Source of the DNA: Acinetobacter lactucae
GTDB lineage: Bacteria; Pseudomonadota; Gammaproteobacteria; Pseudomonadales; Moraxellaceae
Length of the DNA stretch: 64,000 nucleotides
Assembly: GCF_001605885.1 (NCBI RefSeq)
Contig: NZ_LRPE01000012.1
Coordinates: 1-64,000, forward strand
Direction of reading: 5' to 3'
This document shows positions 56,296 through 63,540 of this stretch, piece after piece. A program made the translations under genes and the position numbers. The notes below the pieces were generated by a model. The model was not told the origin of the DNA and made no database searches. It saw only the letters and a list, made by a program, of their open reading frames with translations. Numbering within the stretch: position 1 is the first letter of the stretch; the number at the start of each line of letters is the position of its first letter.

Positions 56296-58115
56296 ATAGA
56301 AACTTCCCCAACATTTTTACTAACAACACTTTGAGCGGTTTGATTGAGTGACTGTATATAGGCTCGCCAGCCTCCAAAATGGCTAATATCGGTTGCATCT
56401 TGAATGGCATACGCTTCACAAATAAAGCCTTTGACCCATGTTCCATCTTTTAGTTTCAGGTTCCCAATACCAAGTGGTGCAGGCACTTCAGCCACAATGG
56501 CTCCAAAATTTGCTAAAGGAACATCCCACACTTCAACGTCAATTGACGTACCTGCTGCATCGCACTGTAGGCCTGGCTTTGGTGGTGTGGTATTTTTTAA
56601 AGCAAAGAGTTTATAAGCATCTGTCGTCTGAGTTTTCTTGAGCAAAGTGGCATTACGGCTAGTGAGCTGAAAATTAAGGGGCATGCCTGTTAAATGTGCT
56701 CCCACAACGGCAAGCTGTACTGAATGATTCGACTTAATCTCTAGACTTTTTTGATAATGTTGAGTTGATTTACCTAAACTCAGCGATGTTTCGGCTTGCC
56801 AAAGCTGCGCAAAATTGGCGAGTGCCTGATCGTGCCAAGCCGGTGCAATAAAGGTTACGCCGCTTGGTAGGCTATCTTCACGAAGTACATTAGGTAAAGC
56901 TAAAGCAGAAAGATCAGCAAAATTAACAAAGTTGGTATAGGCCCCCATGTGTGCATTTTTAGTCAACGGGTCGGCTTCAACTTCGGCAATGGTGTAAATG
57001 GTTGGCGCTGTCGGAACCATCAATGCATCAAAAGGTTGTAATGCCAAATTAATTTTTCGAGCTAGTACGGCGCGGTTATATTCGGCTTGAAGTGCATCTG
57101 TTGCCTTGAATTTATCTGCCAGCGCAATAATTTGAGCAATAACAGGATGAGCCTTTCCACGTGTTGTCATGCGTTCAACGGCGACTGTTCTTTCCGCTAC
57201 CCAAGCATCGTTATATAGTGCGACAGCAAGCTCATTAAACGCACTGAAATCAATACTCTCAACTTCGTAACCCAGTTTTTTAACACGCTCGACTGCAACT
57301 AAAAAGGCTTTTTCAGATTCAATATCACCATAAAACTCAAGCTGAGCTGGAATAGCTATTTTTCGATTAGAAAATTGAGTCGGTACATTGGCTGGATGCG
57401 CTCGTGAATATTCATCTGTTTCATCATAGCCCTGCATTAAACTGGCAACTGTCCAAGCATCATCAATATGCAGCGCAAAAATAGAAATGACATCAATGGT
57501 TCGACATGCAGGGATTAAACCTGTGGTAGAAAACCAGCCCTTTGTTGGTTTAAGACCCACAATATTGTTATGGCCTGCAGGAACACGACCTGAACCCGCC
57601 GTGTCTGTCCCCAAACTAAAAGGTACAATACCGTTGGCGACCACCACCGACGAACCAGAGCTTGAACCACCACTAATATATTCGGGGTTAAAACTATTTT
57701 TTACTGCACCATAGGGCGAGCGAACGCCAACTAGTCCCGTTGCAAACTGATCGAGATTGGTTTTACCAACCACAATTGCCCCTGCTTTTTTTAGCTTGGC
57801 TACTACGGCAGCATCTTGTGTCGCTAAATATTGAATCTCTTGACAGGCAGCAGTAGTGTGAAAGTCAGCGACATCAATGTTGTCTTTAACTGCAAATGGC
57901 ACACCATATAGAGGTAAGTCAGCAATATTTTGGTCTTTTAAAACATCAATTTGTGCCTGAATCTGCTCGTTCGAGGCAACTTCAATCCACGCATTATCAT
58001 CATTTTTAATTTCTGCAACATAGCCAAACAAATCTTTAAGATGGATTTGCCCGTTTTGATATGCTGTTTCCCAGTCTTGGATGGTCCATAAATTTTTCAA
58101 CACGCTACTCCTCAT
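56292..58115 (-). CDS. atzF: Allophanate hydrolase
   Basis: 607 residues. It hydrolyses allophanate to ammonia and carbon dioxide. The amidase domain has K77 (GVPFAVKDNID), the cis-serine in G149-G-S-S-S-G, and nucleophile S175 in TDTAGSGRVP. The C-terminal domain (about 460-600, with LTGMPLNFQL and VPAPLGIGNLKLKDG) completes allophanate breakdown in this family. The ATG at 58115 directly abuts the stop of the regulator gene. A GAGGAG then lies inside the frame 4 bp before a GTG (58103), so the real start may be that GTG or the following TTG. It works with the carboxylase encoded at 59933-63538. Confidence 0.92.
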   Translation of the reverse strand: MRSSVLKNLWTIQDWETAYQNGQIHLKDLFGYVAEIKNDDNAWIEVASNEQIQAQIDVLKDQNIADLPLYGVPFAVKDNIDVADFHTTAACQEIQYLATQDAAVVAKLKKAGAIVVGKTNLDQFATGLVGVRSPYGAVKNSFNPEYISGGSSSGSSVVVANGIVPFSLGTDTAGSGRVPAGHNNIVGLKPTKGWFSTTGLIPACRTIDVISIFALHIDDAWTVASLMQGYDETDEYSRAHPANVPTQFSNRKIAIPAQLEFYGDIESEKAFLVAVERVKKLGYEVESIDFSAFNELAVALYNDAWVAERTVAVERMTTRGKAHPVIAQIIALADKFKATDALQAEYNRAVLARKINLALQPFDALMVPTAPTIYTIAEVEADPLTKNAHMGAYTNFVNFADLSALALPNVLREDSLPSGVTFIAPAWHDQALANFAQLWQAETSLSLGKSTQHYQKSLEIKSNHSVQLAVVGAHLTGMPLNFQLTSRNATLLKKTQTTDAYKLFALKNTTPPKPGLQCDAAGTSIDVEVWDVPLANFGAIVAEVPAPLGIGNLKLKDGTWVKGFICEAYAIQDATDISHFGGWRAYIQSLNQTAQSVVSKNVGEVSI

Positions 58116-58550
58116 TTAGTCATTTTGCTGTATAGGCGGCATTACGGCATCCATTAGTTCTAAATGCCCTTTAATCACCCCTTTCAGCACAATAAATTGC
58201 TGGCTAATTTGTCTGAGTTCAGAACTTGCACCCTGCATTAACATGACTTGCAATATCTTTTGTTGGTCGAGCTGGATATGAAGTGAACTAATCACCTGTG
58301 CTAAAAACTGTTGTTGTAAATCGATCAATTGATTACGCAAGGTCATTTGGCTAGCATCATAAAGTAGCGTTAAGGTGCCCACCATGACTTCATTGGCCTG
58401 CGCCTGCTCTGCAATCAGGTGTTTATTAATCATGTCGACAATGGCTTGCGAGCGACTCTCATAATTCTGCTCGACAATTTTTTGGTCGAGTGCATTGAGT
58501 GTCGATTCAGGCACGGTAATACTAATTCGAGCTAACTTTTGTTTTGCCAC
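58116..58550 (-). CDS. NikR-like ribbon-helix-helix regulator lacking nickel ligands
   Basis: 144 residues, GTG start behind AAGGA. The N-terminal ribbon-helix-helix (about 5-48, ARISITVPESTLNALDQKIV, SRSQAIVDMINKHL) is joined to a NikR-type ACT domain (about 55-133, ISSLHIQLDQQKILQVMLMQ, LKGVIKGHLEL). Aligned without gaps to E. coli NikR from memory, the metal ligands H76, H89 and C95 correspond to Q80, Q93 and I99, and only H87 (H91) is kept. Nickel sensing is therefore unlikely. Placement just ahead of allophanate hydrolase, and two identical operators in the locus, suggest a repressor answering a nitrogen metabolite. Confidence 0.82.
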   Translation of the reverse strand: MAKQKLARISITVPESTLNALDQKIVEQNYESRSQAIVDMINKHLIAEQAQANEVMVGTLTLLYDASQMTLRNQLIDLQQQFLAQVISSLHIQLDQQKILQVMLMQGASSELRQISQQFIVLKGVIKGHLELMDAVMPPIQQND

Positions 58551-58554
58551 AGTC

Positions 58555-58680
58555 TTATCCTTTTGTTTTAGTCGGATAATTGTTTTGTTTGATATATACG
58601 CCTGCGCGTACGCTGAGCAATTCGACTAAAAAGGCTTTTAAAGTTTGCATTGGTTGAACCACAGGTTTTACATCGTTCAT
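58555..58680 (-). CDS. 41-residue small protein, first gene of the allophanate operon
   Basis: An ATG preceded by AGAGGTG at good spacing opens a 41-codon frame: MNDVKPVVQPMQTLKAFLVE, LLSVRAGVYIKQNNYPTKTK, G. The middle is an amphipathic or weakly hydrophobic helix and the tail is basic. Its stop lies inside the ribosome site of the regulator gene (GGATAAG), so the two are likely coupled. It could be a real small protein or a leader peptide controlling the downstream genes. No family is recognised. Confidence 0.5.
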   Translation of the reverse strand: MNDVKPVVQPMQTLKAFLVELLSVRAGVYIKQNNYPTKTKG

Positions 58681-58697
58681 ATCACACCTCTAGCTTG

Positions 58698-58725
58698 GTA
58701 TTACCAAATTCAGTTTTTGTATTAC
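58698..58725. promoter_or_regulatory. Two-part operator GTATTAC-N14-GTATTAC
   Basis: Two exact copies of GTATTAC 21 bp apart centre to centre. The left copy sits in the larger palindrome TTGGTA-T-TACCAA. The site overlaps the predicted start of the sigma-54 transcript and the early leader, as expected for repression. It matches the operator at 53344-53371 in heptamer and spacer length. Confidence 0.62.
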
Positions 58726-58735
58726 TGATAAGAGA

Positions 58736-58751
58736 TGCAGAAAATGTGCCA
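58736..58751 (-). promoter_or_regulatory. Sigma-54 promoter of the allophanate/regulator operon
   Basis: Minus strand TGGCAC-N5-CTGCA, matching TGGCAC-N5-TTGCW at every defined position but one. It predicts a start near 58725, 45 bp before the small ORF. Together with the same element before the ABC transporter it points to common nitrogen control. Confidence 0.7.
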
Positions 58752-58813
58752 GCTTTTAAGCATGGTTTTGATGGATTAAATGGGTATTTATGAGTGTTTT
58801 TTGGGCAGAAAAA

Positions 58814-58837
58814 AGCCCCATGCACAGGGATGGGGCT
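58814..58837 (-). terminator. Terminator of the HxlR gene
   Basis: Arms AGCCCCAT/ATGGGGCT with an 8-nt loop, followed by six T on the minus strand, 43 bp after the regulator stop codon. It insulates the sigma-54 promoter from read-through. Confidence 0.85.
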
Positions 58838-58879
58838 AATTTATGTGAGCAATAAAACCAATCTTTTATATTAATTAAA

Positions 58880-59263
58880 TCACAATAAATTAAGTTTTAA
58901 TTTTGACTCTTCAGATAGATTAATCAAACTATGCGCCCATACATATAAAGAATCTAGTACTGGCCTAAAAGTCTTTCCAAACTCTGTCATTTCATAAACA
59001 ACTTTGATCGGTGCTTTTTCACCATAAACCGTTCTAGAGATTAAGCCAGTTTGCTCTAACTGCTTGAGTTGAAGACTTAAGGTCATTTCAGTAATTGTGG
59101 GAATGAGTTGCTTGATTTCATTAAAGCGTTTTGGCCCATCTTTTAAATAATACAAAATCACACATTTCCATTTTCCACCCACTAAATCCATAGCCATACT
59201 GATATGACATGGATAAGTTTTTCCATTTACCGTGACTTCACATGTATTTTCAGTATTTGCCAT
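58880..59263 (-). CDS. HxlR-family transcriptional regulator
   Basis: 127 residues. The HxlR winged helix is plain: CHISMAMDLVGGKWKCVILYYLKDGPKRFNEIKQLIP, then ITEMTLSLQLKQLEQTGLISRTVY and KVVYEMTEFGKTF. The cysteines near the N-terminus (C9, C19) could serve redox or quinone sensing, as in related QorR/YodB proteins. It is divergent from a quinone reductase gene with three palindromes between them, so that gene is its target. Confidence 0.88.
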   Translation of the reverse strand: MANTENTCEVTVNGKTYPCHISMAMDLVGGKWKCVILYYLKDGPKRFNEIKQLIPTITEMTLSLQLKQLEQTGLISRTVYGEKAPIKVVYEMTEFGKTFRPVLDSLYVWAHSLINLSEESKLKLNLL

Positions 59264-59276
59264 TTTTAAACACTAC

Positions 59277-59342
59277 CTATCAACTTTGATAGTTATTGTA
59301 CGCCAATACTATAAAAATTATAGTGACTATTATTTTTATAGT
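59277..59342. promoter_or_regulatory. Three CTAT/ATAG palindromes between hxlR and the oxidoreductase
   Basis: CTATCAA-CT-TTGATAG (59277-59292), ACTATAA-AAA-TTATAGT (59308-59324) and ACTAT-N7-ATAGT (59326-59342) share the CTAT/ATAG ends. They are probable HxlR operators covering both divergent promoters. Confidence 0.6.
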
Positions 59343-59356
59343 TAAAAGGCACTCTC

Positions 59357-59893
59357 ATGGCTTTACTTATTTTGGCCCATCCCTACTACGCTCAATCAAT
59401 TGCAAATAAAACGATTGTGAATGAACTCGTAAAAACCTATCCAGACCTTGAAGTCCGAGATATTTTCCAGCTTTATCCAGACTATCAAATTGACGTCAGT
59501 GCTGAACAAAAAGCGTTGTTACGCCATGACACCATCATTCTGCAATATCCAATGTTCTGGTTTAATATGCCGGCAATTTTGAAATTATGGTTTGATGAAG
59601 TTTTTACTTATCAGTTTGCCTATGGCTCTCAGGGCGATAAATTAAAAGACAAAAAAGTCATTATTAGTATGACGGTCGGCCAAACAGAAGCCAACATGGT
59701 GAACGACCAAGAAAACTTAATCGATAGCTTTTTAAAAGCGGTTCAACATTCAATTCAATATACACAAATGCAGTTAAGCGCCACTTACTTGCTTTATGAC
59801 GTTTCGCCTTTATCAGGTAACCCAGAGTCGAAAATTAAATTAGAGGCAGTTGAACATGGTCATAAAGTATTAAAGCATTTGACCGAAGCATAA
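59357..59893 (+). CDS. NAD(P)H quinone oxidoreductase (flavodoxin-like)
   Basis: 178 residues of the MdaB/KefF/YwrO flavodoxin-fold group: LILAHPYYAQSIANKTIVNEL at the nucleotide site, DTIILQYPMFWFNMPAILKLWFDEVFTYQFAYG as the family signature, and a C-terminal helix. It reduces quinones or electrophiles by two electrons, using FAD or FMN. It is divergent from an HxlR regulator, the usual layout for quinone-induced genes. It interrupts the nitrogen locus and probably has no role in it. Confidence 0.87.
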   Translation: MALLILAHPYYAQSIANKTIVNELVKTYPDLEVRDIFQLYPDYQIDVSAEQKALLRHDTIILQYPMFWFNMPAILKLWFDEVFTYQFAYGSQGDKLKDKKVIISMTVGQTEANMVNDQENLIDSFLKAVQHSIQYTQMQLSATYLLYDVSPLSGNPESKIKLEAVEHGHKVLKHLTEA

Positions 59894-59898
59894 GGTTT

Positions 59899-59928
59899 AA
59901 AGAGAGCATCGATATTGATGCTCTCTTT
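59899..59928. terminator. Bidirectional terminator
   Basis: AAAGAGAGCATC/GATGCTCTCTTT, 12-bp arms with a 6-nt loop, between the convergent oxidoreductase and carboxylase genes. Confidence 0.85.
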
Positions 59929-59932
59929 TGGT

Positions 59933-62900
59933 TTAAGCGACAGGTGCCAAGGTAAATAGCACTTGTCCTGTTTTTACGGTTTGCCCTTTTTCAATGGTAA
60001 TGGTTTCAACTTTCATGCGTTCCGGCGCAATAATCGGAATTTCAATTTTCATTGCCTCAATCACCGCAAGGGTCGCACCTTCTTCAACAATATCTCCCGA
60101 TGCACATTCAATTTTCCAGATTGAGCCCGGCATGTGCGATTCGACTGCACAGCCTCCTTCAGGAATAACCACGGTTTCGCCTTCATCAACCGCATCTAGA
60201 CTTTCAGAAATATATTCTTGCAAGCCCGCTTCGTGCCAACGGCGGCGCTCAGCCTCAAAATTGGCTTGTTGCATGTCTTTAAAGGCTTGAATGCTGTCTT
60301 GATGTGTTTTTAAAAACTCGTTGTATTCTTTTAAATTGAGCACGCCCTCTTCAATACGAAGTTTTAGACGACCTGCTTTAAAGTCTTCGCGCATTTGCAG
60401 AAGTTCATTCTCAGAAACTTCATAAAACTTAACTTGGTCAAAAAAGCGTAATAACCACGGTTTGCCATCTTCGAAATTGGCATTTTTACGGTAACGACTC
60501 CACATTTGAGTGGTACGACCAACGAACTGGTAGCCGCCCGGCCCTTCCATACCGTACACACACATATAAGCACCGCCAATGCCGACCGCATTTTCAGGTG
60601 TCCAAGTTCGTGCCGGATTATATTTTGTAGTGACTAAACGTTGGCGTGGGTCGAGCGGTGTTGCAACGGGAGCACCTAAATACACATCGCCTAAACCCAT
60701 CACCAAATAGTTTGCGCTATAGACTATATCTTTAACTGCTTGCTTGGAAGCTAAGCCATTAATACGGCGGATAAACTCGACGTTGTCGGGGCACCACGGC
60801 GCATCTGGACGAACAATTTGCGTATAGCGCTCGGTGGCGAGTTGAGTTTGTGAATCTTCCCAAGCCAAAGGCAAATAGACAGTACGTGAAGGCACCTGCA
60901 TATTTTGAATATCGGGTAACTCGGCTTCTGCTTGTTGAAGTTTCTGTAAAAGCTCCAGTTGATCGAGCCGGATTGAATCAAAATGAATTTGCAGTGAACG
61001 AATACCCGGTGTTAGGTCAATAATGCCCTGAATGTTTTGATCCTTAACCCATTGCATGAGCGCATGAATACGGAAGCGTAAATTTAGGTCGAGTACCAAC
61101 TCGCCATATTCCACCAACAAATAGCTATTTCCTGCTGGTCGATAGGTCACGCTTGGTAAATCAGTTTCACCTTCTAAAGTAGCTAAAACTGCATCTTTTA
61201 ACGTGTTGGGTTCTGCTTGAATGGTTGGGTTGAAATCGATCTGAGTTGTATCGGTCGCAGTTAAACTTTGATGATATTTTTGATCGAGTGCTTTTGCTTG
61301 TGCATAACTCACAGGCACAAATTTGACTTTATCACCTGCTTTAAGTTGCCCGATTTTCCAAAGCTCAGAATGAATGACTACCGCAGGACATACAAAACCG
61401 CCTAAGCTCGGACCATCGGGACCAAGAATAATTGGCATATCGCCTGTAAAATCAATCGCACCAATCGCATAAGCATTGTCGTGAATATTGGAAGGATGTA
61501 AGCCTGCCTCGCCACCATCTTCACGTGCCCACTCAGGTTTGGGACCAATTAAGCGAATGCCTGTACGGCTTGAGTTATAGTGAATTTCAAACTCATTGGC
61601 AAAGAACGTATCAATATCTTGTTTGGTGAAAAAATCTGGTGCGCCATGTGGACCATACATCACTGCAATTTCCCAGTTTTGGGTAAAGCTAGGAATTTGT
61701 GCTTGAGCTAAGGCGGTGGTCGATTGAGCGGAATATTCCGTAATTGGCAACATATCGCCAATTAATAAATTACGGCCTGCATGCCCACCAAACTGCCCCA
61801 AAGTAAAAGTTGCTTGTGAGCCTAAGTAATCAGGAACATCGAAACCACCTTTCACACCTATATAGCTACGGCAACCTGAGTGAATAAGCCCACATTTTAA
61901 AATCTGGCCTTTTTTCACGTTGATGGTTTGCCACATCGGCACCAATTCACCATCAAGTTTTGACGGCATATCACCGCCCGTAATTACGATTTGGCTATCG
62001 CAATGAAACTTTAAAGTTGGCCCTTGTAAGGTACATTCAAGCCCTGCCATATTTGGCTCATTGGCTAAAAGCTGGTTTGCCACAGTTAAACTGAGTGGAT
62101 CGATGGCACCTGATGGCGGCACCCCAACATCCCAATAACCTAATCGACCAGTTACGTCCTGAATAGCGGTTTGAATACCAGCTTGCAACACCTCAATTTT
62201 TTGAGTTTTCCATTCAAACGTATTTAAAAAACGAGTGGTTTGAGTACCTAAAGCAAACACATCACAAGCAATAATGTTTTGTAGATATTCTAAATTAGTT
62301 TCAATGCCTGCCACTTGCGTGTTGGCAAGACTAGCACTCATTGCCTGTATGGCTTGGTCCCGTGTTGCAGAAGTCACAATAATTTTGGCAATCATTGGGT
62401 CATAAAAAGACGACACCGTTGAACCTGTTTCTACCCATGTTTCAACACGTGCTTTCGGGTCAAATTTCACATGAGTGAGTAAACCCGCACTCGGCTGGAA
62501 CTGTTTAATCGGGTCTTCAGCATAAAGACGAACCTGAATGGAATGTCCTGTTGGCTCTAACTTTTCAGTGGGTGCTGACCAGTCACCGCTTGCCAATGTC
62601 ACCATCCACTCGACTAAATCGACACCAAACACTTGCTCGGTCACACCGTGCTCAACTTGCAAACGCGTGTTGACCTCTAAGAAATAAAATTTTTGGGTTT
62701 CGGTGTCCATGACAAACTCAACTGTGCCTGCCGAGCGGTAGTTCACCGACTGCATCAATTGAATGGCAACTTTTTGCAGATAGTCACGTTGCTGTTCATT
62801 TAGGTGTGGCGCAGGTGTTTCTTCAATGACTTTCTGATTCCGGCGTTGCACCGAACAATCACGTTCACCCAAGGCTAGAACTTGCCCTTTCCCATCACCA

Positions 62901-63538
62901 AAAATTTGCACTTCGATATGGCGTGCATGTTGTACAAATTTTTCTAAATACAAACCTGCATCTTTAAAATTGACCTGCGCCAAATAAGACACCGTTTGGT
63001 AGGCATCTTTTAACTCTGTTTCATTCCAGACTAGACGCATGCCAATACCACCACCACCCGCGGTACTTTTCAGCATGACCGGATAACCAATACGGGCTGC
63101 CTCAAACAAAGCCTCAGCTTCATCGGCAAGTAGCGAACTGCCCGGAAGTAAAGGAACATTGCTTTTAATAGCGAGTTCACGTGCAGTATGCTTTAAACCA
63201 AAATCGAGCATTTGGCTTGAAGTTGGTCCAATAAAAGCAATACCTTGGCTTTCGCACAAATCACAAAACTCGGCATTTTCAGACAAAAAACCATAACCAG
63301 GATGAATGGCTTCTGCGCCCGACTGTTTTGCTACTTCAAGAATCTTTTCAATATTTAAATAACTTTGATGGGCAGGTGCAGGTCCAATCAAGAAAGCTTC
63401 ATCGGCCAAAGTCACGTGTAAAGAATCACGATCGGCTTCCGAATAAACTGCAACCGAAGCGATCCCGAGTTTTTTAAGGCTGCGAATCACGCGACAGGCA
63501 ATTGCACCGCGGTTGGCAATTAGAACTTTTTTAAACAT
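59933..63538 (-). CDS. Biotin-dependent urea/guanidine carboxylase
   Basis: 1201 residues. An N-terminal biotin carboxylase (about 1-450, KVLIANRGAIACRVIR, GGGGIGMRLV, EVNTRLQVEHGVTE), two KipA/KipI-like carboxyltransferase domains (about 460-1050, e.g. GPHGAPDFFT, RPDAPWCPDNVEFIRRINGL) and a biotinyl domain with the biotinylated K1164 in VIEAMKIEIP. Enzymes of this type beside DUF1989 proteins were shown to carboxylate guanidine rather than urea. The neighbouring DUF1989 gene therefore favours a guanidine role. Residues that decide the substrate were not resolved here. Product flows to allophanate hydrolase. Confidence 0.92.
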   Translation of the reverse strand: MFKKVLIANRGAIACRVIRSLKKLGIASVAVYSEADRDSLHVTLADEAFLIGPAPAHQSYLNIEKILEVAKQSGAEAIHPGYGFLSENAEFCDLCESQGIAFIGPTSSQMLDFGLKHTARELAIKSNVPLLPGSSLLADEAEALFEAARIGYPVMLKSTAGGGGIGMRLVWNETELKDAYQTVSYLAQVNFKDAGLYLEKFVQHARHIEVQIFGDGKGQVLALGERDCSVQRRNQKVIEETPAPHLNEQQRDYLQKVAIQLMQSVNYRSAGTVEFVMDTETQKFYFLEVNTRLQVEHGVTEQVFGVDLVEWMVTLASGDWSAPTEKLEPTGHSIQVRLYAEDPIKQFQPSAGLLTHVKFDPKARVETWVETGSTVSSFYDPMIAKIIVTSATRDQAIQAMSASLANTQVAGIETNLEYLQNIIACDVFALGTQTTRFLNTFEWKTQKIEVLQAGIQTAIQDVTGRLGYWDVGVPPSGAIDPLSLTVANQLLANEPNMAGLECTLQGPTLKFHCDSQIVITGGDMPSKLDGELVPMWQTINVKKGQILKCGLIHSGCRSYIGVKGGFDVPDYLGSQATFTLGQFGGHAGRNLLIGDMLPITEYSAQSTTALAQAQIPSFTQNWEIAVMYGPHGAPDFFTKQDIDTFFANEFEIHYNSSRTGIRLIGPKPEWAREDGGEAGLHPSNIHDNAYAIGAIDFTGDMPIILGPDGPSLGGFVCPAVVIHSELWKIGQLKAGDKVKFVPVSYAQAKALDQKYHQSLTATDTTQIDFNPTIQAEPNTLKDAVLATLEGETDLPSVTYRPAGNSYLLVEYGELVLDLNLRFRIHALMQWVKDQNIQGIIDLTPGIRSLQIHFDSIRLDQLELLQKLQQAEAELPDIQNMQVPSRTVYLPLAWEDSQTQLATERYTQIVRPDAPWCPDNVEFIRRINGLASKQAVKDIVYSANYLVMGLGDVYLGAPVATPLDPRQRLVTTKYNPARTWTPENAVGIGGAYMCVYGMEGPGGYQFVGRTTQMWSRYRKNANFEDGKPWLLRFFDQVKFYEVSENELLQMREDFKAGRLKLRIEEGVLNLKEYNEFLKTHQDSIQAFKDMQQANFEAERRRWHEAGLQEYISESLDAVDEGETVVIPEGGCAVESHMPGSIWKIECASGDIVEEGATLAVIEAMKIEIPIIAPERMKVETITIEKGQTVKTGQVLFTLAPVA

Positions 63539-63540
63539 GC

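Noticed and set aside
58681..58880. Search for a guanidine-I (ykkC), mini-ykkC or ykkC-III riboswitch upstream of the allophanate operon and at 53301-53395 before the ABC genes
   Set aside because: No conserved core elements or paired ACGR-loop hairpins are visible. The leaders instead show sigma-54 elements and repeat operators. A riboswitch could still lie upstream of the DUF1989 gene outside the window.
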